64,000 nt of DNA, from contig CAYPFR010000001.1 in the NCBI GenBank assembly GCA_964410285.1, forward strand, positions 124,001-188,000. Direction: 5' to 3'. A program made the translations under genes and the position numbers. The stretch's first letter is position 1, and each line of letters starts with the position of its first letter. This document shows positions 44,452-54,466 of this stretch, piece after piece. The notes under the pieces were generated by a model. It saw nothing but the letters and a program-made list of their open reading frames with translations, was not told the DNA's origin and did no database searches. The stretch is from Fretibacter sp964410285 (GTDB lineage Bacteria > Pseudomonadota > Alphaproteobacteria > Caulobacterales > Maricaulaceae).

Positions 44452-45663
44452 ATGGCAGATGCATATATTTTTGACGCAGTGCGCAGTCCGCGCGGAAGAG
44501 GTAAGAAAAATGGAAGCTTGCATGAGATAACAGAGCTTTCCCTGCTCTCCCAGCAGCTTGAGGCTATTCGTGATCGTAACGATCTGGACACGGGAAAAAT
44601 TGATGACATCATAATGGGCTGCGTGTCCCCTGTGGCCGGCCAAGGCGCAGATATTGCGCGCTCTGCAGCGATCACGGCGGGCTATGCCGATACGGCGGCG
44701 GGCGTGACCATCAACCGTTTTTGCGCTTCGGGTCTTGAGGCGGTGAATATGGCGGCCTCCAAAGTCATGGCGGGCATGGCCGATATGACCATTGGCGGCG
44801 GCATAGAGCATATGTCGCGCGTGCCCATGGGCAGCGACGGCGGCGCGATGGGCGTTGATCCAGATATTGCGTTTGACCATGCGATTGTCCCGCAGGGCAT
44901 TTCCGCTGACCTTATTGCGACAAAATATGGCTTTAGCCGCGATGATTGCGATGCCTATGCGGTGGAATCCCAAAAGCGCGCAAAGCGGGCGTGGGATGAG
45001 GGCCGGTTTGAAAAATCCATTGTGCCTGTCAAAGATCAGCTTGGCGTGACCATCCTTGCCCATGACGAGCATATGCGCCCGCAAACCGACATGCAGTCGC
45101 TTGGCGCGCTTAACCCTGCATTCGAATCTCTTGGCAAGGTTATGCCGGGTATGGATTATGTGGCGCTGCAAAAATATCCAGAGCTTGAAGCGATCAAACA
45201 CGTCCATCATGCGGGCAATAGCTCGGGTATCGTGGATGGGGCGGCGGCTGTGCTGATTGGGACAAAGGAAATGGGCGAAGCGCTTGGCCTCAAAGCCCGC
45301 GCCCGCATCAAAGCCTTTGCCGAGATCGGCTCAGAGCCAACGATCATGTTAACCGGCCCCGAATTTGTCGCGGCCAAAGCCTTAAAGCGGGCAGGCATGA
45401 GCGTGAACGACATTGATATCTATGAACTGAACGAGGCCTTCGCCTCTGTGGTGCTGCGATTTATGCAGGCCCATAATATTGACCATGATAAGATCAATGT
45501 GAACGGCGGGGCGATCGCCATGGGTCACCCATTGGGCGCGACAGGCGCGATGATATTGGGCACAATGGTCGATGAACTTGAACGCTCTGACAAAGAGACT
45601 TCGCTAATCACCCTTTGCGTGGGCGGCGGCATGGGCAGCGCAACTATTATTGAGCGCGTTTAA
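44452..45663 (+). CDS. fadA: Acetyl-CoA acyltransferase (thiolase)
   Basis: A 403-residue thiolase that cleaves 3-ketoacyl-CoA. TINRFCASGLEAVNMAAS holds the nucleophilic Cys, GGAIAMGHPLGATGAMI the catalytic His, and TLCVGGGMGSATIIER the second Cys. It sits in the middle of the beta-oxidation operon, 43 bp after the dehydrogenase gene and 28 bp before the bifunctional enzyme gene. Confidence 0.96.
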   Translation: MADAYIFDAVRSPRGRGKKNGSLHEITELSLLSQQLEAIRDRNDLDTGKIDDIIMGCVSPVAGQGADIARSAAITAGYADTAAGVTINRFCASGLEAVNMAASKVMAGMADMTIGGGIEHMSRVPMGSDGGAMGVDPDIAFDHAIVPQGISADLIATKYGFSRDDCDAYAVESQKRAKRAWDEGRFEKSIVPVKDQLGVTILAHDEHMRPQTDMQSLGALNPAFESLGKVMPGMDYVALQKYPELEAIKHVHHAGNSSGIVDGAAAVLIGTKEMGEALGLKARARIKAFAEIGSEPTIMLTGPEFVAAKALKRAGMSVNDIDIYELNEAFASVVLRFMQAHNIDHDKINVNGGAIAMGHPLGATGAMILGTMVDELERSDKETSLITLCVGGGMGSATIIERV

Positions 45664-45691
45664 TCGTCCAAATTTTAAAAAGAGTAAAACT

Positions 45692-48022
45692 ATGAAGAAT
45701 TTCAAAATTGAAAAAGATGCTGACGGCATTGTCCTTGCGACATTTGACATGCCGGGCCGCTCTATGAATGTGCTTAATGAAGGCTCGATGGGCGATATCG
45801 CCGCCCTTGTCGAAATGATCAAAACTGATGACAGCGTTAAAGGCGCGGTCATTACCTCTGGCAAAAAAGCCTTTTGTGCAGGCGCCGACTTAGAAGAAAT
45901 GGGCGGGCTAATCACCAGTGTCAAAGCCCGCATGAAAACTGATCCCGAAGGCGCTAAGAAGGATCTTTTCGAAGGCGCGTCAAAGCTCAATATGATGTTT
46001 CGTGAGCTCGAGACCTGCGGTAAGCCTGTTGCAGCCGCCCTAAATGGCCTTGCGCTTGGCGGCGGCTTTGAACTCGTGCTGGCGTGTCCAGGGCGTTTCG
46101 CGGCCTCTGATAATCCGTCCGTAAAGGTTGGCCTGCCCGAAGCCCTGATCGGGCTGTTGCCCGGCGGCGGCGGTACGCAGCGCCTGCCGCGCCTTACCGG
46201 CCTGATGGCGGCTTCGGCTGTGCTTTTGCAAGGTAAGCAGCTAAAAGCAGCAGAGGCTAAAGGCATGGGCATTTTTCATGACGTTGTCCCTGAGGCTGAA
46301 TTGATTGCGACTGCAAAAAAATGGTGCCTTGAAAATCCAAAAGCCAAACAGCCTTGGGATGCGGACCGCTTTAAATTCCCGGGCGGTGCGCCTTATACCG
46401 CGCAGGGCTATCAAATGTTTGCGGGTGCGAATGCCATGCTGCGCAAGGAAAGCTTTGGTAATTACCCTGCCATGCGCAATATCCTCGCCAGCGTTTATGA
46501 AGGCTCTCAATTGCCAATGGATGCTGCCCTGCGTGTGGAGTCGCGCTATTTTTGCGATCTTCTTCTCTCCCCTGTCTCGGGTAATATGATTCGCTCGCTC
46601 TTCTTGTCAAAGCAGTCATTGGAAAAAGGCGAAGCGCGCCCCGCCGGACAGAGCAAAGGCGAAGTCAAAAAAGTCGGCGTTATTGGCGCAGGCTTTATGG
46701 GCGCAGGCGTTGCCTATGTATCCGCAATGGCGGGACTTGACGTTGTCCTAATTGACCGCGACCAAGAGGGCGCGGATAAAGGTAAGCAATTTGCTATCGA
46801 TGAGCAGGCCAAACGCGTAAAGCGCAATAAAACAAGTCAAGAAAAAGCCGACGCGATCACGGGTCGAATTGATGCCACAACCGATTACGCCAAGCTCAAA
46901 GACGTTGACCTTATCGTTGAAGCGGTGTTTGAAAATTCAGAGTTAAAAGCTAAGATTACCAAAATGGCCGAAGAGGTCATTGGCGACACGGCAGTCTTTG
47001 GCTCCAATACCTCGACCATTCCAATTACTGATCTTGCGGCGGCCTCTGTTCGTCCGGATAATTTCATCGGTATTCATTTCTTTAGCCCCGTGCATAAAAT
47101 GATGTTGGTGGAGATTATCAAAGGCGAGAAGACGTCTGATTATGCCATTTCGCGCGCGATTGATTTTGTGACCAAAATTCGCAAAGTCCCAATTGTTGTC
47201 GAAGACACGCGCGGCTTTTATGCCAATCGCTGCGTGATGCGGTATATTCAGGAGGGCTATAACTTGCTGTCCGAAGGCGTGAAGCCCGCCCTTATTGAGA
47301 ACGGCGCGAAAATGGCCGGCATGCCGGTTGGCCCGCTTTCCCTGCAAGACGAGGTCGCGATTGATTTGGCGTATAAGGTGATGACGCAAACCAAGCATGA
47401 CCTTGGCAGTCAATATGCCGAGGGCAAAGGCGATGTGATCATTGAGAAAATGTACAAAGCCGAACGCTATGGCCGCAAAAACGGCAAAGGCTTTTATGTC
47501 TATGAGGGCCGCGAAAAACATCTCTGGCCGGAGCTGGGGCAATTCGCGGTTAATGGCTTGCAAGACCCGCAGCCCAATGTCGAGGACGTAAAAGATCGGC
47601 TGATGTACGCCCAAGCGATCGAGGCGGCGCGCACCATGGCCGAAGGCATTGTCCATGATCCGCGTGAAGCCGATCTTGGTTCCATTTTTGGCTGGGGTTT
47701 TGCGCCCTATACCGGCGGGGCGATCAGCTTTATCGATACCATCGGGGCCAAAGCCTTTACCGCCCGCGCAGATGAGCTTGCCAAGCTTTACGGCCCGCAA
47801 TTTGAGGTGCCGGCGCTACTCCGCGAGATGGCAAAATCTGGAGAGACGTTCTATTCGAAGTTCAGTCGCAGCGTCCCTCAAGCTACGGCCTATTCAGAAT
47901 CGCAGCTCAAGAAAATGCTGGAAAAGGACGTGGTCAAAATTGCCAATGCTATGGGAATTGACGCCAGCGAAAAAGATCTGAAAGCCGATACAATTGGTAA
48001 AATACTCGCAATGCAGGCCTAA
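45692..48022 (+). CDS. fadJ: Bifunctional enoyl-CoA hydratase / 3-hydroxyacyl-CoA dehydrogenase (FadJ-type)
   Basis: A 776-residue enzyme. The N-terminal crotonase half has KKAFCAGADLEEM, ALNGLALGGGFELVLAC and GLPEALIGLLPGGGGTQRLP with the two catalytic Glu. The C-terminal half has the NAD site VGVIGAGFMGAGVAYVSAMA, SNTSTIPITDLA, IGIHFFSPVHKMMLVEII and two C-terminal dehydrogenase domains. The start is ATG 45692; the frame can be extended to 45650 but only into the thiolase gene. It does hydration and the second oxidation of the cycle. Confidence 0.95.
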   Translation: MKNFKIEKDADGIVLATFDMPGRSMNVLNEGSMGDIAALVEMIKTDDSVKGAVITSGKKAFCAGADLEEMGGLITSVKARMKTDPEGAKKDLFEGASKLNMMFRELETCGKPVAAALNGLALGGGFELVLACPGRFAASDNPSVKVGLPEALIGLLPGGGGTQRLPRLTGLMAASAVLLQGKQLKAAEAKGMGIFHDVVPEAELIATAKKWCLENPKAKQPWDADRFKFPGGAPYTAQGYQMFAGANAMLRKESFGNYPAMRNILASVYEGSQLPMDAALRVESRYFCDLLLSPVSGNMIRSLFLSKQSLEKGEARPAGQSKGEVKKVGVIGAGFMGAGVAYVSAMAGLDVVLIDRDQEGADKGKQFAIDEQAKRVKRNKTSQEKADAITGRIDATTDYAKLKDVDLIVEAVFENSELKAKITKMAEEVIGDTAVFGSNTSTIPITDLAAASVRPDNFIGIHFFSPVHKMMLVEIIKGEKTSDYAISRAIDFVTKIRKVPIVVEDTRGFYANRCVMRYIQEGYNLLSEGVKPALIENGAKMAGMPVGPLSLQDEVAIDLAYKVMTQTKHDLGSQYAEGKGDVIIEKMYKAERYGRKNGKGFYVYEGREKHLWPELGQFAVNGLQDPQPNVEDVKDRLMYAQAIEAARTMAEGIVHDPREADLGSIFGWGFAPYTGGAISFIDTIGAKAFTARADELAKLYGPQFEVPALLREMAKSGETFYSKFSRSVPQATAYSESQLKKMLEKDVVKIANAMGIDASEKDLKADTIGKILAMQA

Positions 48023-48026
48023 GGCT

Positions 48027-48728
48027 ATGAGCCAGAATATAACATTGAAAATAGATGACGGCGTCGCGCTTATTACCCTTGATGATGGCAAGGCCAATGC
48101 GCTGGGTTCGCAAATGTGGGCAGACCTAAACGCCGCACTGGATCAGGCAGAGGCCGCAGACGCCATTGTCATTCTGACGGGGCGGGTCGGCGTGATGAGC
48201 GGCGGATTTGATCTTAAGGAAATGGGGAGCGGTCCGCAGGACGCGCTTGAGCTAACCTCCAAAGGTTCAAAATTTGCCCGCCGGCTTATGGCCTTTCCGC
48301 GTCCCGTGATTATGGCCGCGCCGGGACATACGATTGCTATGGGCGCGTTTTTATCCCTCGCGTGCGACTATTCTATGATCAAAGCAGGAGATTTCAAAGT
48401 CGGGCTTAATGAAACGCTTATTGGAATGACAATGCATAATTTTGGTATTGAAATGGGCCGCTATCACTTGCCCAAATCCTATTTCAACCGCTGCGTTATT
48501 AACGGCGAAATTTTCTCGCCCAAAGGCGCAATGCGGGCTGGATTTTTTGACCGCGTTGTCCCAGAGGAACAATGGGAGATGGCTATTCCCATGGCGGGTC
48601 AAATGTTTAAACAAGTCAATCCCGAGGCGTTCAAAAACACCAAGTTGCGCTCTCGCAAAGAGATTTTTAAAATTCTCGATCAAGCTATTAAAGACGATCT
48701 GGATCCGCAGAAGGTTCATGCCGTCTAG
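48027..48728 (+). CDS. Crotonase-family protein (enoyl-CoA hydratase/isomerase)
   Basis: A 233-residue crotonase starting at ATG 48027. VALITLDDGKANALGSQM, GRVGVMSGGFDLKEM (oxyanion hole region) and APGHTIAMGAFLSLACDYSM follow the family, but the second catalytic Glu position reads NETLIGMT rather than the usual PE pair context. It may act on an auxiliary substrate such as an isomerase step. It lies four bases after fadJ. Confidence 0.88.
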   Translation: MSQNITLKIDDGVALITLDDGKANALGSQMWADLNAALDQAEAADAIVILTGRVGVMSGGFDLKEMGSGPQDALELTSKGSKFARRLMAFPRPVIMAAPGHTIAMGAFLSLACDYSMIKAGDFKVGLNETLIGMTMHNFGIEMGRYHLPKSYFNRCVINGEIFSPKGAMRAGFFDRVVPEEQWEMAIPMAGQMFKQVNPEAFKNTKLRSRKEIFKILDQAIKDDLDPQKVHAV

Positions 48729-48752
48729 GGGCCGAAAGCTTCCTCACCTCTT

Positions 48753-48786
48753 GCCGCCTTTGGTTTACGCCAAAGGCGGCTTTTTT
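48753..48786 (+). terminator. Terminator after the beta-oxidation operon
   Basis: GCCGCCTTTGG and CCAAAGGCGGC form an 11-bp stem with a 6-base loop followed by TTTTTT. It closes the MerR-to-crotonase transcription unit 25 bp after the last stop. Confidence 0.94.
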
Positions 48787-48859
48787 GTCCGCGCGGTTTT
48801 GCAGCCCCGCCATTCACGGCAGGCGATTGACGCGGCCGAATTGGCCGCTACTGTCAGTC

Positions 48860-49693
48860 ATGGATTTTCGCAAAACATTTGAGGGCAAGGTCTGCGTGAT
48901 TACGGGCGCGGGATCTGGGATTGGCCGCGCCTTGGCGCAGACGCTCTCCAACGCGGGTGCCCATCTTGCGCTTTCCGATATCAATGAAGAGGGCCTTGCG
49001 GAGACCCGAGCCAGCTTGCCGCCGTCAAACCGCATGATAACCGATAGGCTTGATGTCGCCAGCGCCGATGAAATTACCGCATATGCCGCCCATGTCGGTG
49101 CGGCCATGGGACCCGCAGATTATGTGTTTAACGTGGCGGGTGTGGCCCGGGTCGGCGGATTTGAGGAGACTCCGCTAGAGAGTTTTGAGACGGTGATGAA
49201 TATCAATTTCTACGGGGTTGTACGTATGAGCAAAGCTTTCCTCTCGCAGTTAAAACAAACGCGCGGCGGGCTTGTGAATATTAGTTCCATCTTCGGGATC
49301 ATTGGGTTTCCGGGTCAGGCTGAATATTGTGCGGCCAAATTTGGCGTTCGCGGATTTTCTGAAACCCTCGCCATTGAAATGGAGCCTCATGGGGTCAGTG
49401 TAAGCTGCGTCCATCCGGGCGGCGTCGCCACTAACATTGCCCGGTCTGCCAAAGTCGATGCCATGCCTGCCCATGGCCTCTCGCGCGAGGAGATGGACGC
49501 GGAATTTGACAAAGCCGCCATCACGACTCCCGAGGCCGCCGCGCGCATTATCCTTACAGCTACAGCCAAACGCCGCCGACGCATTATTGTAGGAAAAGAT
49601 GCTTGGCTGGTACAACTCATACAGCGCGTCTTTCCTGAAAATTATCCGCGCGTGATGCGCCGGTTGTTGCCCGGCCGGTTTGATTTGTTGTAG
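48860..49693 (+). CDS. Short-chain dehydrogenase/reductase
   Basis: A 277-residue SDR starting at ATG 48860. VITGAGSGIGRALAQTLSNA is the NAD(P) motif, YVFNVAGVARVGG the NAG-like motif, LVNISSIFGIIG the catalytic Ser, and AEYCAAKFGVRGF the Y-x3-K pair. It lies after the operon terminator and 9 bp before the flavoprotein gene. This pairing is seen in lipid or ketone catabolism gene pairs. Substrate is unknown. Confidence 0.92.
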   Translation: MDFRKTFEGKVCVITGAGSGIGRALAQTLSNAGAHLALSDINEEGLAETRASLPPSNRMITDRLDVASADEITAYAAHVGAAMGPADYVFNVAGVARVGGFEETPLESFETVMNINFYGVVRMSKAFLSQLKQTRGGLVNISSIFGIIGFPGQAEYCAAKFGVRGFSETLAIEMEPHGVSVSCVHPGGVATNIARSAKVDAMPAHGLSREEMDAEFDKAAITTPEAAARIILTATAKRRRRIIVGKDAWLVQLIQRVFPENYPRVMRRLLPGRFDLL

Positions 49694-49702
49694 GGGCGAG
49701 TG

Positions 49703-51193
49703 ATGAAATATTTTGACATTTTAATTATCGGCGCGGGGCTTTCGGGCATTGGCGCGGCCGTACATTTAAGGCGTGAATGCCCCGATAAAAGCCTTGCGAT
49801 TTTAGAAGCGCGCGAGCGCCTTGGCGGGACATGGGATCTATTTAACTACCCCGGCGTGCGCTCGGATTCTGATATGCATACTTTGGGTTTTCGCTTTAAA
49901 CCATGGGAGGCTGATAAAGCCATTGCCGATGGGCCGTCTATTCTCGCCTATCTTAAAGAGACCGCGCGTGAATATGATATAGAGCGCCATATTCGCTATA
50001 ACCACAAAATGGTGAGAGCCGCCTGGTCAAGCGAGCAGGCACGCTGGACGATCAAGCTTGAGAGCGGAGAGACGCTCAGTTGCAATTTCCTTTATATGTG
50101 TTCGGGCTATTATAATTATGCGGCAGGTTATACACCGAATTTTAAGGCCATCGAGGCGTTTAATGGGCAAATTATACATCCGCAGCTATGGGACCCAAAG
50201 ACGGAATATGCGGGTAAGGACGTGGTTGTCATTGGCTCCGGCGCGACGGCCGTGACCCTTGTACCTGCTATGACCGATACGGCCCGCTCGGTGACGATGC
50301 TCCAGCGCTCTCCGGGATATTTGGTCGCCCGCCCCGCTGTGGATAAAGGGGCGAACCTCCTGCGCGCGCTTATCCCAAAGCAATGGGCCTATAATATTAC
50401 CCGCGCCAAAAATGTTAAGTTTCAAAGCTGGCTTTATAAATTCACCCAATCAAAACCAAAACTGGCGAGGAAAATCCTGCTACGGCGCACGCAAAAGGCG
50501 CTGGGTAAGGATCATGATCTATCTCGCGATTTTAGTCCCAGCTATTATCCGTGGGATGAGCGGCTCTGCCTAGTGCCGGATGGTGATTTTTTCGAAGCGA
50601 TCAAGGCCGGAGCCGCCCGCGTCAAAACAGGGCATATTGAAAAATTTGAGGCGGGCGGTATTCGCCTTGAAAATGGAGAGTTTCTTTCGGCCGATATAAT
50701 CATCACGGCCACGGGTCTGGACGTGCAAATTTTTGGCGGCGCGAGCTTTGAGGTTGACGGAGACGCGGTGGATTTCAGCACGCGCTTTTCCTATGAAGGG
50801 ATGATGTTCTCGGGCGTGCCCAATATGGTCAATATCTTTGGCTATGTGAATGCCTCTTGGACGCTGCGCCTTGATATTGTGAGCGATTGGGTCTGCCGCC
50901 TGCTGCGTTATATGTCCGACCATCAACACGCCAAAGCCGTCCCTATCGCGCCAAAGGATATGGAGATGCGGCCATGGTTTAATTTCCTGCCGGGATATAT
51001 TCGCCGCGCCGAGCATTTCCTCCCGCGCCAAGGCGACCGGGAGCCTTGGCTCCACGCGCAGGATTATCTGCGCGATAAACGCGTGCTGGCGGCCCATCCG
51101 ATCAATGATGGCGTTTTGCACTTTAGTGCGTCATTGGCGGCCTCGCGCGAAGACGGGCCTGCCGCCGCCCAAAGCACAGCCCGCGCGCAATAA
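49703..51193 (+). CDS. Flavin monooxygenase of the Baeyer-Villiger type
   Basis: A 496-residue FAD- and NADPH-binding protein: ILIIGAGLSGIGAAVHLRRE, LGGTWDLFNYPGVRSDSDMH, VVVIGSGATAVTLVPAMTDT (second Rossmann motif). FNGQIIHPQLWD between them fits the Baeyer-Villiger fingerprint F-x-G-x3-H-x3-W. It would oxidise a ketone to an ester, or hydroxylate a related substrate. The ATG at 49703 is preferred over the GTG at 49700. Confidence 0.9.
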   Translation: MKYFDILIIGAGLSGIGAAVHLRRECPDKSLAILEARERLGGTWDLFNYPGVRSDSDMHTLGFRFKPWEADKAIADGPSILAYLKETAREYDIERHIRYNHKMVRAAWSSEQARWTIKLESGETLSCNFLYMCSGYYNYAAGYTPNFKAIEAFNGQIIHPQLWDPKTEYAGKDVVVIGSGATAVTLVPAMTDTARSVTMLQRSPGYLVARPAVDKGANLLRALIPKQWAYNITRAKNVKFQSWLYKFTQSKPKLARKILLRRTQKALGKDHDLSRDFSPSYYPWDERLCLVPDGDFFEAIKAGAARVKTGHIEKFEAGGIRLENGEFLSADIIITATGLDVQIFGGASFEVDGDAVDFSTRFSYEGMMFSGVPNMVNIFGYVNASWTLRLDIVSDWVCRLLRYMSDHQHAKAVPIAPKDMEMRPWFNFLPGYIRRAEHFLPRQGDREPWLHAQDYLRDKRVLAAHPINDGVLHFSASLAASREDGPAAAQSTARAQ

Positions 51194-51274
51194 GCCCCTA
51201 GCCCTAACGGCCCTATCTGTTATACACGGCGCTCTAAACGGGCCGCCGCGCGTCCCCCCATCAAGAGTGTTGAC

Positions 51275-53905
51275 ATGAGAGACGAAACCGCCCGTTATAA
51301 TGCCGCAGAGGTAGAGCCGCGCTGGCAGAAAATTTGGGCCAAAAAAGATGTCTTTAAGGCCGATAACGCCAAGGCGCTGGGCGGGGGTAAAAAATTCTAC
51401 GCGCTAGAAATGTTCCCCTATCCATCGGGCCGCATTCATATGGGCCATGTGCGAAATTATGCTATGGGCGATGTCGTCGCGCGCTATAAAAAAGCGAGGG
51501 GATTTGATGTGTTGCACCCTATGGGCTGGGACGCCTTTGGCATGCCTGCTGAAAATGCGGCGATAGAAAAAAACGTCCACCCCAAGGGCTGGACCTATGA
51601 CAATATTGACGCTATGCGCGCGCCGCTCAAACGGCTGGGATTTGCGCTGGACTGGTCACGCGAATTTGCGACTTGCGATGAAGCTTATTACAAGCAGCAG
51701 CAATATATCTTCCTGAAGTTCTGGGAAAAAGATCTGGTCTACCGCAAGACCGCCAAGGTCAATTGGGACCCCGTTGATAATACCGTGCTGGCCAATGAGC
51801 AGGTGATTGACGGCAAAGGCTGGCGCTCCGGCGCGCTCGTTGAGCAGCGCGATATGGACCAGTGGTTTTTCAAAATTACGCATTACGCCGAGGACTTGCT
51901 CAGCGGTCTTGAGACGCTAGAACGTTGGCCCGAAAAAGTCCGCACCATGCAAGCGAACTGGATTGGAAAATCCGAAGGGCTTCAAATGCGGTTTAAGGGC
52001 GTGGGCTGCGACGATATTGAGATTTATACCACGCGACCTGATACTATATATGGGGCGAGTTTTATTGCGCTTTCTGCCGATCATCCCATGGTCAAAAACA
52101 TGGCCAAAGAAAATGCCGTCGTTGAGGCCTTCCGCCTCGAATGCGCAAAAATCGGCACGACCGAAGAAGCCATTGCCACCGCGCCCAAACTCGGTTTTGA
52201 TACTGGATTGAAAGTTCACCATCCCTTCATCGAAGGCCAAACGCTCCCCGTCTATATCGCTAACTTCGTGCTGATGGGTTACGGCACGGGCGCGGTCTTT
52301 GGGTGCCCTGCTCATGATCAGCGCGATCTTGATTTTGCGCGCAAATATGATCTGGACGTCATTCCTGTTGTCTTACCTGAAGGGGTCAAGGCGGAGACAT
52401 TTGATACAAGCGCATTTGATACAAGCGCCGATGTTTACCCCGAGGCGTTCACAGGCGAAGGCACACTATTTAATTCAGCTTTCCTTGACGGCCTGAACAA
52501 AGCAGACGGGATTTCTGCCGCCATTGATAAAATCGAAGAGATGGGCCTTGGGCGCGGCACAACGCAATACCGCCTGCGTGATTGGGGCGTCTCGCGCCAG
52601 CGCTATTGGGGTTGCCCGATCCCTGTCATTAAATGCGGGGCGTGCGGGCCGCAGCCCGTGGCGATCGCTGATCTTCCCGTCAAGCTCCCTGAGGACATTA
52701 ATTTCGATAAGCCGGGTAATCCGCTTGATCGTCATCCGACATTTCGCACGGGCCCCGATGATAATCCTGTGACTTGCCCCAAATGCGGGGAGCGGGCCGA
52801 GCGCGAGACCGATACGCTTGATACCTTTGCGGATTCATCTTGGTATTTCGCCCGCTTTGCCGGCGGACAAGGCGGCGGACTGCCCGATGATGTCCCGTTT
52901 GATAAAGCGGCCGCCAGCGCATGGATGCCGGTGGACCAATATGTCGGGGGGGTTGAGCATGCTGTGCTGCATTTGCTTTATGCGAGGTTTTTCACGCGCG
53001 GGTTGATTGACTGCGGCCTGCTGGATCTTCCGGGCGGGGAACCCTTTGCAGGGCTGTTTACTCAAGGCATGGTGACCCATGCCGTCTATACGGACGAAAG
53101 CGGAAATTATGTCGTGCCGTCGGAGGTGATTGAGGAAGAGGGGACCTGCCTGCATATTGAAACCCGCGCGCCGATCACGAAGGGCGACGTGATTAAAATG
53201 TCCAAATCCAAAAAGAACACGGTTGACCCGAATGACATCATTGAAGGTTACGGCGCGGATGTCGCGCGCTGGTTTGTGCTTTCCGACAGCCCGCCCGAGC
53301 GCGATGTGGAATGGACGGAATCTGGGGTGATTGGCGCGTGGCGTTTTTCTGGTAAAATCTGGTCGCTTATGGAAGAGAGCGGCAATAACCATGATCCCCT
53401 GGCTGCCGCGCATGAGGCGAAAGGCGACGCGCTGGCCCTGCGCAAATTTGCTCATAAGGCGCTTGAGAAAATAACAGCCGGCATTGAGGCCTTTCGCTTT
53501 AATACCTCGGTTGCGCAAATATATGAGCTGACCAATGCGCTGAAAAAATACAAATCCCAAGATGCTGCCCGCGCCGAGGCCCTTGGGATACTCATCCGCT
53601 GCCTTGCGCCCTTTATGCCGCACCTAGCAGAAGAATGCTGGGCGAAAATGGGCGGTCAGGATTTATGCTATCATGCGCCGTGGCCAGAGCCTGATCCGGC
53701 GCTTTTAGTGGATGATGAAATCACCATGCCCATTCAAGTCAATGGCAAGCGCCGCGCGCAGATAAATGTGCCGGCCGATGCCGATAAAGACGCGATTGAA
53801 GCACTTGTGATGGCTTTGCCCGAGACGCAAAAGGCACTGAGCGGACTGAGCGTGCGCAAAGTGATTGTTGTCCCCAAGCGGATTATCAATATAGTGGCCT
53901 CATGA
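51275..53905 (+). CDS. leuS: Leucyl-tRNA synthetase
   Basis: An 876-residue class I synthetase. MFPYPSGRIHMGHVRNYAMG gives the HIGH-type motif (HMGH), VIKMSKSKKNTVDPNDIIEG the KMSKS motif, and IEIYTTRPDTIYGASFIALS the CP1 editing domain. It is followed, with a 4-bp overlap, by lptE, then holA: a common alphaproteobacterial order. A 15-bp in-frame duplication at 52400-52429 (TFDTSAFDTSAD) lies in the editing domain. Confidence 0.98.
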   Translation: MRDETARYNAAEVEPRWQKIWAKKDVFKADNAKALGGGKKFYALEMFPYPSGRIHMGHVRNYAMGDVVARYKKARGFDVLHPMGWDAFGMPAENAAIEKNVHPKGWTYDNIDAMRAPLKRLGFALDWSREFATCDEAYYKQQQYIFLKFWEKDLVYRKTAKVNWDPVDNTVLANEQVIDGKGWRSGALVEQRDMDQWFFKITHYAEDLLSGLETLERWPEKVRTMQANWIGKSEGLQMRFKGVGCDDIEIYTTRPDTIYGASFIALSADHPMVKNMAKENAVVEAFRLECAKIGTTEEAIATAPKLGFDTGLKVHHPFIEGQTLPVYIANFVLMGYGTGAVFGCPAHDQRDLDFARKYDLDVIPVVLPEGVKAETFDTSAFDTSADVYPEAFTGEGTLFNSAFLDGLNKADGISAAIDKIEEMGLGRGTTQYRLRDWGVSRQRYWGCPIPVIKCGACGPQPVAIADLPVKLPEDINFDKPGNPLDRHPTFRTGPDDNPVTCPKCGERAERETDTLDTFADSSWYFARFAGGQGGGLPDDVPFDKAAASAWMPVDQYVGGVEHAVLHLLYARFFTRGLIDCGLLDLPGGEPFAGLFTQGMVTHAVYTDESGNYVVPSEVIEEEGTCLHIETRAPITKGDVIKMSKSKKNTVDPNDIIEGYGADVARWFVLSDSPPERDVEWTESGVIGAWRFSGKIWSLMEESGNNHDPLAAAHEAKGDALALRKFAHKALEKITAGIEAFRFNTSVAQIYELTNALKKYKSQDAARAEALGILIRCLAPFMPHLAEECWAKMGGQDLCYHAPWPEPDPALLVDDEITMPIQVNGKRRAQINVPADADKDAIEALVMALPETQKALSGLSVRKVIVVPKRIINIVAS

Positions 53906-54420
53906 CATTAAGCCTTAAAACCCTTATCCGCCTGCGCGTTTGTTTTTTGATTTGCGCCTCGGCTCTGCTGTCCTCCTGCGGATTCACGCCGCTTCATGCG
54001 CCCGGCGGCGCAAATTTTCAGGCGGTCCGCGTCGAACTCGCGCCCACCATCCCCGTTAATGACAAAGAGGCGGCCTTTTGGGTGCAGCAAAGACTGATGG
54101 AGCGTTTCGGCGGGGCCTCCGCCGCCCAGCAGGTATTGGAAATTACGCCGCGGGCCACCCGCCGCGGCCTTGGTATTTCGGGGCAGGATATTGCGACGCG
54201 TTATGATTTGAATATGAGCATTCGCTATAAGTTATCAGATGCCAAAACCGGTAAAGTATTGGACCGCGGCACCGTCAGCGCCGTCTCGACCTTTACGGCC
54301 ACGGGCGACCCCTATGCGCTGGTGACGGCGGAGAAGGAAACCACGCGGCAGCTCGCGGTCGATACGGCTGATCGGCTATTGACAAAATTGGCGGGATATT
54401 ACGCCAGCAAAAGACCCTAG
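53902..54420 (+). CDS. lptE: LPS-assembly lipoprotein LptE
   Basis: A 172-residue lipoprotein with signal ending ASALLSSCGFTPLHAP; the lipobox Cys is about residue 27. The conserved LptE opening CGFTPLHA is followed by a short beta/alpha domain. LptE plugs the LptD outer-membrane channel that inserts lipopolysaccharide. The ATG overlaps the leuS stop (ATGA). Confidence 0.92.
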   Translation: MTLSLKTLIRLRVCFLICASALLSSCGFTPLHAPGGANFQAVRVELAPTIPVNDKEAAFWVQQRLMERFGGASAAQQVLEITPRATRRGLGISGQDIATRYDLNMSIRYKLSDAKTGKVLDRGTVSAVSTFTATGDPYALVTAEKETTRQLAVDTADRLLTKLAGYYASKRP

Positions 54421-54466
54421 CGAGCGCCGCTATAATGGACGTCTCTACCGTCATGACGAAAAAGCT

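Noticed and set aside
44377..45210. 277-codon antisense ORF over the thiolase gene
   Set aside because: Antisense shadow with no recognisable domain.
46943..47800. 285-codon antisense ORF over the FadJ-type gene
   Set aside because: Opposite strand of a strongly conserved enzyme; His-rich composition typical of antisense shadow frames; no ribosome-binding site.
52835..53623. 262-codon antisense ORF in leuS
   Set aside because: Antisense shadow of the conserved synthetase; no signal or domain.
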